Origin: S141-55 sp964422065
GTDB taxonomy: Bacteria; Hydrothermota; Hydrothermia; WGAB01
Direction: 5' to 3'
Length of the DNA stretch: 12,319 nucleotides
Assembly (NCBI GenBank): GCA_964422065.1
Contig: CAYQZW010000052.1
Coordinates: forward strand, 1 to 12,319
The notes below the pieces were generated by a model, which was not told the DNA's origin, did no database searches, and worked only from the letters and a program-made list of their open reading frames with translations. Shown piece after piece: positions 1-6,144 of this stretch (the stretch's first letter is position 1; the number at the start of each line of letters is the position of its first letter). Made by a program: the position numbers and the translations under genes.

Positions 1-191
1 AGGCTGAGGAGAAACGAAAAGCCAAAGGGATGGACCTGATGATCTTGAACAGCCCGAAAACCCTGGGATCGGAGAAAGTCTCTGGTGCCCTCATGGACGA
101 CAAGGGTGCCGCTCCGTTCCGTGCGTGGACCAAAGAAAAACTCGCCCGAGAAATCCTCACCTGGCTCGCAAATCGCTGGGGCAAGGGGTAA
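1..191 (+). CDS. coaBC: CoaBC C-terminal end (partial)
   Basis: This is the last 62 codons of a reading frame that enters from the left edge and ends at TAA 189-191. CoaBC makes 4'-phosphopantetheine: the C-terminal CoaB half ligates cysteine to phosphopantothenate and the N-terminal half decarboxylates the product. The visible part has the typical CoaB ending. It starts AEEKRKAKGMDLMILN, matching the family pattern KRKxKGxDxxVxN, continues with LGSEKVSG (the FGSDxN region), and closes with a WTKEKLAREIL helix, where the family usually has SKxEVA. No catalytic residues fall inside the window, so the name rests on this tail alone. The next gene starts 4 nt after the stop, so the two are probably co-transcribed. 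Confidence 0.8.
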   Translation, partial: AEEKRKAKGMDLMILNSPKTLGSEKVSGALMDDKGAAPFRAWTKEKLAREILTWLANRWGKG

Positions 192-195
192 GGGG

Positions 196-831
196 ATGCC
201 TTCCAAAGAACTCAACACATTGCTCTATCTGGAAGCATTGGGACTGCACGAGGTCTTCCTTCCCAACGGGACATTGACCAAGGAGCAGGCCCTGGATAGC
301 GTTCGGAAACGGGTTCTCCAATGCAGAAAATGCCCGCTCCACCAGACCAAAACCCTCTATGTCTTTGGCACGGGCAATCCTTATACCTCCCTGATGATGA
401 TTGGCGAGGCACCTGGCGCTGAAGAGGATAAGAGGGGGAAACCCTTCGTGGGCAGGGCGGGAGAACTCCTCAACCAAATCCTGTCTTCGTTGGGCTACAA
501 TCGGGAACGGGATTTCTACATTGCCAATGTCTTAAAATGCCGTCCTCCACGCAACCGGGATCCCTTGCCCGAAGAAATTGCCGCCTGCACCCCCTATCTC
601 GCCGCACAAATCCAGATCATTCAGCCGAAAGTCTTGGTCGCCCTGGGGCGCTACGCCGGACGGTTTCTGCTGGGTAAGGACCTCAAGATGTACCAAATGC
701 GGGGACAGGTCCATCAAAGCCGGTTCGGGATTCCCGCCGTCATCACCTTCCACCCCGCTGCAGCCCTGCGACGACGTGACCTGGTGGACGAGATGAAACG
801 AGACCTCCAACTGGCCCTCTCTCTGATATAG
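196..831 (+). CDS. Family 4 uracil-DNA glycosylase, [4Fe-4S] type
   Basis: A 211-aa base-excision repair enzyme that removes uracil from DNA; family 4 is common in thermophiles. The motifs seen are GEAPGAEED (residues 70-78, motif A with the base-binding and catalytic region), GKPFVGRAGELL (81-92), NVLKCRPP (111-118) and TFHPAAALR (184-192, the minor-groove intercalation motif). Four cysteines are placed as the family's Fe-S ligands: C43 and C46 (CRKC), C115 and C131. The length fits the family. I chose the ATG at 196 because it lies just after the coaBC stop and has AAGGGG 7 nt upstream. The same frame is open back to an ATG at 85, but that extension would lie inside coaBC in another frame and encodes low-complexity sequence with no family match. 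The gene converges on the secreted-protein gene, whose stop is 13 nt away. Confidence 0.93.
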   Translation: MPSKELNTLLYLEALGLHEVFLPNGTLTKEQALDSVRKRVLQCRKCPLHQTKTLYVFGTGNPYTSLMMIGEAPGAEEDKRGKPFVGRAGELLNQILSSLGYNRERDFYIANVLKCRPPRNRDPLPEEIAACTPYLAAQIQIIQPKVLVALGRYAGRFLLGKDLKMYQMRGQVHQSRFGIPAVITFHPAAALRRRDLVDEMKRDLQLALSLI

Positions 832-844
832 CCCTCACAAGCCT

Positions 845-2749
845 TCAGCGTAACTTCAGGACACGCAAAGACCGTTTCCCGACACGTAAAAAATACACCC
901 CTGGAGGGATGCCCCTGAGCGAAAGCCTGCCACGAGGGGGATCCAACACCTTCTCCAAATGAAGACGTCCGGAAAGATCAAAAATCTGGACCTTTGTATG
1001 TCTTGACACCCCTTCAACCCAGACCACATTCCCTGCGGGGTTCGGAACAATCCGCAACCCCGGTGAAGCCCCGTCGTCTTCCTGGGCCTCCCCAGCACTG
1101 ATCACATATGCGAGTTCCAGGAATTCATACACGTAGTTCCCGGTCCCTGAGGCATCGGAAATCTCCGTGATCCACAAGCCCGCAGGCCCACTGAACGTAT
1201 TGGCCAAACCTGGAGACGCCAAGGTGTCTGGAACCACTATCCAGGAAGAAGGGTCCCCGGCAGTGTTTCCATGGATCCGTTGCAAGGAAACACCGGAGGA
1301 CATGGGAATCGTAGGGCCGTCCACCGTATCCCCTTGGACACTGATGAGCACAAACGTTTCGTCTCCATTGATCACGGGGAAATTCCCCTGTGTATTGATG
1401 AAAACCACGGAATCTGAGAGGGTCACATTCCAAAAGGCTTCAAACTGTGCCTGGGTCGCATTCCGAGCGAGGACAACCAGACCGCCGGGGGGCACGGTAA
1501 CGTCTCCAAAGACGTACTCACGGTGGGAATTCTCCTGAATCAGGGTAAACCCTTGGAGAGGTAACCCCCCGATCCCGGTCACAGTGTACGACAGCGTTTC
1601 CGAGACCGAAACCGCGAGTGAATCATCCTGAGCCCACAGGAAATAAGACACCGTATTCCCGCTATCCACCGGCTCAATGTGGAAATACCACCGGTCTCCA
1701 GAGGCAGAATCGGGAAGGGATATCAGCCAGGGCGGGCCGTTGATCTGATAGAAAAGTTTGGCAGAGAGGACCTGGGAGTCGTCTGTAATGCGTGCAGAAA
1801 CCCGTACGGTATCCTGCGGCGTAGGGAACAGGGGAACCTGCTGGAGATCCAAGATCCATGGGGGCTGATTCCCGGAAAGTCCCAAAAGCCACATGCAGGC
1901 GTTGAGGATGGCGATATCGTTATCTTCACCCGGGGCGTGCCACCCATCATAAAGATTATTGCCGGGCGTTCCGGTGCCGTCATCTGCGGGTGAACTGTCT
2001 CCCAAGCCGACGATGCGCCCCTGTCCATACCGACTGGTGGCGAGGGTCACATCCGTGAGTCCATGGGGAGCCCCGGTCATCCAGATATGGCCCTGGACAG
2101 AGGGATTCCACGTGTTCCACAAACTCATCACGGTCCCGGCGTAATACCCGATGGCCCCCACATCGCCCAGCGGCCCATGGACAATAGGATCGTCAGGGTC
2201 TCCCGTTACGTTAGAATCCGGGGCATCCCAGATATTGTTATGCGGCTCACCCGCGACATGGAAATGGATCCCGAAAAGGGTATCAAACCCCGCGGCGTTA
2301 AAAATCCTGGGGGCGTCCCAGCCGTTGTTATTGCGATCCGACGCATAGTGGTTGGCGACCAGGAAGAGCCCTCCCCCTTGTGCCACAAACTCCACGATGG
2401 CCTGAATCTCTGAACTGGTAAATGGGTTCTGAGGCTCACAGAGAACGAAGACATCAAAGTACATCAGATCCAGAGAATCCTGAGCATTACCAAAGGTAAT
2501 GGCGTGCCCCGGGGGGAGCGTCCGGACCCGGTGGCCCATCTGGGCCAGTGCTACCCCCCAAGACGATAATGCCCCCAACCAGTCCTCTTCTCCAGAAGGA
2601 TCCGGTGGCAGAGGTTGGGGCCAGTCGTCATCCACGATCCAATCGGCATTTCCCGCGGTTTCGTCCTTGGTGTAGTCAAAGAGGAAAGACCCGGCATAGA
2701 GAGGGAAAATCCATAGGAGGGAACAGACCAGCCGCAGGAACCGCATCAT
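845..2749 (-). CDS. Secreted multidomain protein with type IX-like C-terminal sorting domain
   Basis: A 634-aa exported protein of unknown role. It starts with a hydrophobic signal peptide (about 1-20, ending LYAGS). Residues about 55-290 resemble a class I glutamine amidotransferase/ThuA-like Rossmann fold: a strand YFDVFVLCEP, then SEIQAIVEFVAQGGGLFLVANH, later GRIVGLGDSSP. No catalytic Cys is evident. Residues about 298-395 look like an Ig-type beta domain, and about 396-520 like the body of a lamin-tail (LTD) domain (VPPGGLVVLARNATQAQFEAFW, INGDETFVL). Residues 525-549 (LWITEISDASGTGNYVYEF) look like the start of a second LTD. The end (about 565-634, with RIVPNPAG, QIFDLSGR, GVYFLRV) is a Por/type IX sorting domain. 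GGAG lies 8 nt upstream of the ATG. The start overlaps the crotonase stop as ATGA, so translation may be coupled. Confidence 0.85.
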   Translation of the reverse strand: MMRFLRLVCSLLWIFPLYAGSFLFDYTKDETAGNADWIVDDDWPQPLPPDPSGEEDWLGALSSWGVALAQMGHRVRTLPPGHAITFGNAQDSLDLMYFDVFVLCEPQNPFTSSEIQAIVEFVAQGGGLFLVANHYASDRNNNGWDAPRIFNAAGFDTLFGIHFHVAGEPHNNIWDAPDSNVTGDPDDPIVHGPLGDVGAIGYYAGTVMSLWNTWNPSVQGHIWMTGAPHGLTDVTLATSRYGQGRIVGLGDSSPADDGTGTPGNNLYDGWHAPGEDNDIAILNACMWLLGLSGNQPPWILDLQQVPLFPTPQDTVRVSARITDDSQVLSAKLFYQINGPPWLISLPDSASGDRWYFHIEPVDSGNTVSYFLWAQDDSLAVSVSETLSYTVTGIGGLPLQGFTLIQENSHREYVFGDVTVPPGGLVVLARNATQAQFEAFWNVTLSDSVVFINTQGNFPVINGDETFVLISVQGDTVDGPTIPMSSGVSLQRIHGNTAGDPSSWIVVPDTLASPGLANTFSGPAGLWITEISDASGTGNYVYEFLELAYVISAGEAQEDDGASPGLRIVPNPAGNVVWVEGVSRHTKVQIFDLSGRLHLEKVLDPPRGRLSLRGIPPGVYFLRVGKRSLRVLKLR

Positions 2750-3369
2750 CCAAGCTCCAAGGTTAAACGGGAGGTACGCTCTGCAAAATCCTTTGCCCGC
2801 TGGAGGGCGGTGGGGAGTAATGCATCCTTACGCGGCACAAGTTCCTGTACAATACCCCAACGGTGTGCTTCTCGTGCACTAACCTGGGTGCCAAGAAGGG
2901 CCAAGCGTTTGAGGGTCCCGAATTTCACCGTTCGTCCAAGGAAGAAAAAGCCTACATATCCTGGAAACACCCCGATGCGGATTGCGGGATGGCCGAGAAC
3001 GGTCTCTGGTGTCGCCAAGCGGTAGTGCGTGGCCAGTGCGAGTTCCAGTCCTCCGCCCAAGGCATATCCGTGTAAAGCTGCCACGACGGGCTTGGGAAAC
3101 TGTGCAATCATAAGGAGGGTTTTACGCCCTTCCTCCACATATTGACGGGCTTCGATAGGGTTCATATGAACAATTTCCTTCAAGTCTCCTCCAGCACAAA
3201 ACGCATCGCGTCCATATAAAACCACAGCTCGGATATGAGTATCGGAAGAGAATCGTTGGAACATCCGGCGGAGGTTCCGTAACGTGGGGATGTCTAACCG
3301 ATTGACACCTCCGGACTCGTAGAGTTCGACGAGGGCAATGGGATCAACGATGTGGGTATTGAGATTCAA
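2746..3369 (-). CDS. Short crotonase-fold (enoyl-CoA hydratase/isomerase-like) protein, possibly a remnant
   Basis: About 207 aa if read from the TTG at 3369, the only conventional start between the tRNA and the conserved core. The crotonase core is clear: DAFCAGGDL (residues 55-63, first oxyanion-hole segment) and HGYALGGGLELAL (100-112, second oxyanion Gly and the Glu equivalent to E144 of rat hydratase, here E109). The second catalytic Glu, normally in GxPEI, is Ala here (LGHPAIRIGVFPG, A129), so classical hydratase activity is doubtful; an isomerase, thioesterase or inactive role is possible. The first beta strand of the family is missing, and so is most of the C-terminal trimerisation region of roughly 50-60 aa. 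No ribosome-binding site precedes the TTG, which sits 10 nt from the tRNA 3' end. The frame stays open through the tRNA to an ATG at 3495, but that extension is tRNA sequence. I cannot tell a short functional protein from a decayed copy. Confidence 0.6.
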   Translation of the reverse strand: MNLNTHIVDPIALVELYESGGVNRLDIPTLRNLRRMFQRFSSDTHIRAVVLYGRDAFCAGGDLKEIVHMNPIEARQYVEEGRKTLLMIAQFPKPVVAALHGYALGGGLELALATHYRLATPETVLGHPAIRIGVFPGYVGFFFLGRTVKFGTLKRLALLGTQVSAREAHRWGIVQELVPRKDALLPTALQRAKDFAERTSRLTLELG

Positions 3370-3379
3370 AAAACAAAAG

Positions 3380-3453
3380 GGTGAGCGAGGGGACTCGAAC
3401 CCCCAACCACTGGATCCACAGTCCAGCGCTCTACCCGTTGAGCTACGCTCACC
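3380..3453 (-). tRNA. tRNA-His (anticodon GTG)
   Basis: A full cloverleaf can be folded on the minus strand. The acceptor GTGAGCG pairs with CGCTCAC over 7 bp. The D-arm is GCTC-AACGGGTA-GAGC. The anticodon stem CTGGA/TCCAG holds the loop CTGTGGA with anticodon GTG. The T-arm GGGGG-TTCGAGT-CCCCT has one G-T pair. The gene includes the histidine identity pair: a genomically encoded G-1 (3453) opposite discriminator C73 (3380). CCA is not encoded; C73 is followed by CTTTTG and then TTTTTTG, a T-rich stretch that could help termination. The gene has a well-formed promoter just upstream. Confidence 0.96.
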
Positions 3454-3466
3454 GTACGAGATACAA

Positions 3467-3495
3467 ATTGTAAGCACGTATCGTGGAAATTTCAA
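3467..3495 (-). promoter_or_regulatory. Sigma-70-type promoter for tRNA-His
   Basis: On the minus strand, TTGAAA (3495-3490), a 17-nt spacer and TACAAT (3472-3467) form a near-consensus vegetative promoter. The predicted transcription start is a few bases before G-1 of the tRNA, leaving a short 5' leader for RNase P to remove. It may also drive the crotonase and secreted-protein genes downstream by read-through. Confidence 0.7.
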
Positions 3496-3564
3496 TGAAC
3501 CGAGTCCGGTGGGTGAGTTTATGGAACCGATCGTTTTTTACCCCTGTGCTCCCGATTCCCTAAG

Positions 3565-3619
3565 ACAAAGGTGTACAATTGAGGCCCACTGGAAGGGGTT
3601 TCACCAAATGGAGGAAGGA
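3565..3619 (+). repeat. Left copy of 55-bp direct duplication flanking the gap
   Basis: These 55 bases, from ACAAAGGTGTAC to GGAGGAAGGA, are identical to 3720-3774 on the other side of the N run. They carry the gcvT upstream region and Shine-Dalgarno sequence but no gcvT coding start, because the N run begins directly after them. A unique sequence repeated exactly at both gap edges is the signature of unmerged overlapping contig ends. It is not a biological repeat. Confidence 0.9.
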
Positions 3620-3719
3620 NNNNNNNNNNNNNNNNNNNNNNNNNNNNNNNNNNNNNNNNNNNNNNNNNNNNNNNNNNNNNNNNNNNNNNNNNNNNNNNNN
3701 NNNNNNNNNNNNNNNNNNN
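3620..3719. other. Assembly gap (exactly 100 N)
   Basis: A run of exactly 100 N, the conventional placeholder for a gap of unknown size. It is bounded on both sides by the same 55-bp sequence, so the true gap is probably nonexistent and the contigs overlap by 55 bp. Confidence 0.95.
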
Positions 3720-3774
3720 ACAAAGGTGTACAATTGAGGCCCACTGGAAGGGGTTTCACCAAATGGAGGAAGGA
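3720..3774 (+). repeat. Right copy of 55-bp direct duplication flanking the gap
   Basis: An exact copy of 3565-3619, continuing directly into the gcvT start. This copy is the functional one in the deposited sequence because it supplies the GGAGGAAGGA ribosome-binding site just before the ATG at 3778. Confidence 0.9.
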
Positions 3775-3777
3775 AGG

Positions 3778-4890
3778 ATGTTGAAGCGTACGCCTTTATA
3801 CGATCTCCATCGTTCGCTCGGTGCGAAGATGGTCCCCTTCGCAGGCTTTGAGATGCCCATCCAATACACCTCAATCGTCGAGGAGCATCGGTGGGTCCGT
3901 CAGCATGCGGGTCTTTTTGACGTTTCCCACATGGGTGAACTCCGCATCGAAGGGGATCGTGCAATGGATTTCGTCTCTTATGTGACCAGCAACGACCCTA
4001 CAAAGCTGGAGATCGGCCAGGTCCAGTACTCCGCTCTCCTTAACGAAAATGGAGGGTTTGTGGATGACTTGTTGGTGTACCGACTTGCTGACGATGCGTT
4101 CCTTCTCGTTGTCAACGCTGCCAACGTCCAGAAAGACTTTGAGTGGATCCAATCCCACGCTTTTGCGGCGGGGGTGACGATCCGGAATCTTTCCGATGAA
4201 ATCGGGGAACTTGCACTTCAGGGGCCGAAGGCAGAGGAAGTCCTACAGCCCTGGGTTCCTTTTGATCTTCGGCAATTGCCGTATTATTGGTCCACAGAAA
4301 CCTCTGTTGCGGGTCTTCCAGTGCTTTTATCCAGAACAGGCTATACAGGGGAGGATGGCTTCGAAATCTACGGAGATCCTGCTGCCATTGCGAAAATTGC
4401 ATCCGTCCTTCTGGATCATCCCTGGGTCAAGCCCGTCGGATTAGGTGCCCGGGATACCCTGCGCCTGGAGATGGGCTATCCCCTCTACGGGAATGACATT
4501 GACGAGACCACAAACCCCTTTGAGGCCGGCTTACGCTGGATTGTCAAGATGCAAAAGTCGGACTTCATCGGCAAATCGGCGCTCCTTGAATTCCAGCGTA
4601 AGGGTGTGGCAAGGAAGAGGATCGGATTCCTGACGCCAGAGCGTCGGACGATCCCCAGGAAAGGAATGTCCCTAACCCACCAGGGCAAGGATGTCGGGAC
4701 CGTTACTTCTGGGAGTTACTCCCCCATGCTGGACACAGGGATTGGGATGGCTTATGTAGAAATCTGGGCTTTGGGGGAGGAGACGTTGACTCTCCGGTTC
4801 CGCGGCCAGGCGGTCCCTGTACAACAAACAACATTGCCGTTTTACAAACACGGAACCGTTCGGCGGTCAGCACCGCGGAAAGCACATTGA
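3778..4890 (+). CDS. gcvT: Glycine cleavage system T protein (aminomethyltransferase)
   Basis: A 370-aa tetrahydrofolate-dependent aminomethyltransferase. It takes the aminomethyl group from lipoyl H-protein, releasing ammonia and giving 5,10-methylene-THF. The protein is full length for the family and highly typical: KRTPLYDLHRSLGAKMVPFA (3-22), EMPIQY (25-30), GLFDVSHMGEL (45-55), GGFVDDLLVYR (92-102, with D96 matching the catalytic Asp), SRTGYTGEDGFEIY (185-198), GLGARDTLRLEMGYPLYGND (221-240) and the C-terminal barrel with GTVTSGSYSPML (307-318). I chose the ATG at 3778 because GGAGGAAGG lies 8 nt upstream and the protein then begins MLKRTPL, as in the family; the ATG at 3763 overlaps the ribosome-binding site. 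No other gcv genes are in the window, so gcvT is split from gcvH/gcvP here. Confidence 0.95.
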   Translation: MLKRTPLYDLHRSLGAKMVPFAGFEMPIQYTSIVEEHRWVRQHAGLFDVSHMGELRIEGDRAMDFVSYVTSNDPTKLEIGQVQYSALLNENGGFVDDLLVYRLADDAFLLVVNAANVQKDFEWIQSHAFAAGVTIRNLSDEIGELALQGPKAEEVLQPWVPFDLRQLPYYWSTETSVAGLPVLLSRTGYTGEDGFEIYGDPAAIAKIASVLLDHPWVKPVGLGARDTLRLEMGYPLYGNDIDETTNPFEAGLRWIVKMQKSDFIGKSALLEFQRKGVARKRIGFLTPERRTIPRKGMSLTHQGKDVGTVTSGSYSPMLDTGIGMAYVEIWALGEETLTLRFRGQAVPVQQTTLPFYKHGTVRRSAPRKAH

Positions 4891-4916
4891 CGGTCCATAG
4901 AAAATCGGCATATAAT
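4887..4916 (+). promoter_or_regulatory. Promoter of the lipoprotein operon
   Basis: TTGACG (4887-4892), an 18-nt spacer and a perfect TATAAT (4911-4916). The -35 element overlaps the gcvT stop codon (TGA 4888-4890). The start of the 85-aa lipoprotein gene is 31 nt beyond the -10. This indicates the lipoprotein genes have their own promoter and do not depend on gcvT read-through. Confidence 0.75.
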
Positions 4917-4947
4917 CGGTGGAGAGCGTTCAAAAAGGAGGTTAAAC

Positions 4948-5205
4948 ATGAAGCGTAAGGTGACGGTATGGGTCCTTTTGGCATTCCTTGGCCTTAGTGT
5001 GGTCGCCTGCCAGCAGGGAGGGTCGCTGGAAAATCGGGTTCGAGAGTTGGAAATCAAGGTTCAAACTCTCCAGAAAGACGTCGAAGCGCTGAAAAGGCAG
5101 ATGTCTGGATTTCAGGCTGGCGAGAGTGAGACCCCGCCTGTCCAAAAGAGTGCAAAAGAGACCCAAGGCGTCAAACCCCGCCCCCCGAAAAAGAAAGGGG
5201 GATGA
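4948..5205 (+). CDS. Small coiled-coil lipoprotein
   Basis: An 85-aa predicted lipoprotein. A basic start (MKRK) and hydrophobic core lead to the lipobox SVVAC, with lipidation at C21. Residues 27-52 form an almost perfect two-stranded coiled coil with hydrophobic positions L27, V31, L34, V38, L41, V45, L48 and M52. The tail (about 60-85) is rich in Pro and Lys and ends KPRPPKKKGG, which could bind peptidoglycan or another polyanion. The architecture recalls Lpp-like or YbgF N-terminal helices, but no family is recognised. AGGAGG lies 6 nt before the ATG. The next gene follows after 21 nt. Confidence 0.8.
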   Translation: MKRKVTVWVLLAFLGLSVVACQQGGSLENRVRELEIKVQTLQKDVEALKRQMSGFQAGESETPPVQKSAKETQGVKPRPPKKKGG

Positions 5206-5226
5206 TCCGGAAAAGGAGGTAAACCG

Positions 5227-6054
5227 ATGAAACGTCTGATTGGAATCTCCACACTCCTTCTGGGGATCGTATTGTGGTCATCCTGTACCAAAGAAATCTT
5301 TGTTGTGCCGCTCCCCGCACCTCAGAACCTTCGGATTGTTGGCAGTGCGAACAACGGAACAGGTATTGTATTAGCCTGGGACCATGTCGCTGACGCGTAT
5401 AGTTACAACGTCTACTACTATGACTCCCTTCTGGCGAATACGGTTCAGGCACAGTTCACCGTGGACTCTTTGATTGGGGTTTTCTCCGTCGCTGCAGTGG
5501 ATCAAGACGGCAATGAAGGCGATCGGTCCCAGTCTGTGTCGAACTTCGCGGTTACCGGTTCAGGAACCCTTTACGAGCGCAGCGACACCCAAAGCGGCCA
5601 CAATACGGCCTTCTACTGGACAACGGAGGGAATGGGTCAAGACGTACCTCTGGGGGATTCGACTTACTGGCCCATCATTGATCTTTACATCGACGATTTC
5701 ACAGCGGGGACGGTAGTCCCGACTCGTATCCACTTCGTCGGTCCCACTTACGACCGGTTCGATCCCCAGGGTCTCGGCTTCAACGCGGATACCACCTGGC
5801 TGGGTGGGCCTCAACTTCAGGCCTCCGATTGGTTCCCTTCCCCGATCACTCTCCAGGAATTTGTGCCTGATGACGATCCCGCAAACCCACATAACGGCAT
5901 CAATCCCGGGGAATACTACTACGCAGAAGTCCCCGTGAACGGCGAGATCCACTACGTGATGATCAAGGTGACAGATGTGACGTCTGATGGCCGAGTGGAC
6001 TTTACGTACAACTTCCAGCCAATCCCGGGGTTCCGGGGCTTGAAAGCCCAATAA
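5227..6054 (+). CDS. Predicted lipoprotein with fibronectin type III domain
   Basis: A 275-aa exported protein. The N-terminal hydrophobic stretch ends LWSSC, so C20 is the likely lipidated residue; the Trp at -3 is unusual for a lipobox. Residues about 30-108 fit an FnIII fold (PAPQNLRIVG, VLAWDHVADAYSYNVYY, FSVAAVDQDGNEGDRS), the usual binding or spacer module. The remainder (about 110-275) is rich in Tyr, Trp and Asp, looks like a beta-sheet domain, and I do not recognise it. AGGAGG sits 7 nt before the ATG. It is the second gene of the two-lipoprotein operon and is followed by a strong terminator. It probably acts at the cell surface or in the periplasm; no substrate can be named. Confidence 0.82.
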   Translation: MKRLIGISTLLLGIVLWSSCTKEIFVVPLPAPQNLRIVGSANNGTGIVLAWDHVADAYSYNVYYYDSLLANTVQAQFTVDSLIGVFSVAAVDQDGNEGDRSQSVSNFAVTGSGTLYERSDTQSGHNTAFYWTTEGMGQDVPLGDSTYWPIIDLYIDDFTAGTVVPTRIHFVGPTYDRFDPQGLGFNADTTWLGGPQLQASDWFPSPITLQEFVPDDDPANPHNGINPGEYYYAEVPVNGEIHYVMIKVTDVTSDGRVDFTYNFQPIPGFRGLKAQ

Positions 6055-6080
6055 CCCGTAAGGCTTGAAAATCCACACTG

Positions 6081-6110
6081 AAGGGGAGCCTATAGGCTCC
6101 CCTTCTTTGT
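6081..6110 (+). terminator. Rho-independent terminator
   Basis: AAGGGGAGCC (6081-6090), loop TATA and GGCTCCCCTT (6095-6104) make a perfect 10-bp stem followed by CTTTGT. It ends the lipoprotein operon 26 nt after the stop. The stem is symmetrical but the T-tract is on the plus-strand side, so it acts mainly in that direction. Confidence 0.88.
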
Positions 6111-6138
6111 TGAGAAGGTTGCTCAGTTTTCTTATACT
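6110..6138 (+). promoter_or_regulatory. Promoter of the FeoB cassette
   Basis: TTGAGA (6110-6115), a 17-nt spacer and TATACT (6133-6138) lie directly behind the terminator. The expected transcription start, 6-8 nt after the -10, falls at about 6145, the A of the feoB ATG, implying a leaderless message. No metal-box-like palindrome is seen across the promoter. Confidence 0.7.
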
Positions 6139-6144
6139 TTGTCT

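Larger units (their letters stand above)
3454..3777. other. Divergent intergenic region containing an assembly gap
   Basis: About 324 nt lie between tRNA-His and gcvT, of which 100 are N. On the left are the tRNA promoter and a short AT-rich tract. No open frame here has family content: the frames crossing it translate the tRNA or the gap. A TACAAT sequence occurs at 3574-3579, and again in the right copy at 3729-3734, about 40 nt before gcvT. It could be the gcvT -10 element, but no convincing -35 is visible. If the two flanks are merged, the real spacing from the tRNA to gcvT would be about 169 nt. Confidence 0.7.

Noticed and set aside
85..195. N-terminal extension of the uracil-DNA glycosylase to ATG 85
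   Set aside because: It overlaps coaBC in another frame and has no resemblance to family 4 N-termini; ATG 196 has a better-placed ribosome-binding site.
2746..3495. Reading the crotonase ORF from ATG 3495 as a 249-aa protein
   Set aside because: Its first 40 or so codons translate the tRNA-His gene (the familiar SSTGRALDCGSSGWGFESPRS peptide); no real protein should extend through it.
3565..3774. 55-bp direct repeat as a target-site duplication or attachment site
   Set aside because: The exact identity, the position at both edges of a 100-N run and the unique flanks fit an assembly overlap better than any mobile element; no integrase or transposase is present.
3338..3784. 148-aa plus-strand ORF across tRNA-His and the gap
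   Set aside because: It is the antisense translation of the tRNA (SNPQPLDPQSSALPVELRS) joined to N codons; there is no family content.
3560..3964. 134-aa minus-strand ORF across the gap
   Set aside because: It is mostly N codons plus the antisense of gcvT.
6081..6104. GGGGAGCCTATAGGCTCCCC as a DtxR-type operator
   Set aside because: It is GC-rich with a short loop followed by a T-rich tail right after an operon, the expected form of an intrinsic terminator, and does not resemble the TTAGG-type boxes of iron regulators.
6139..6144. TTG 6139 as the feoB start
   Set aside because: It lies immediately after the -10 element, before the likely transcription start, and has no SD.
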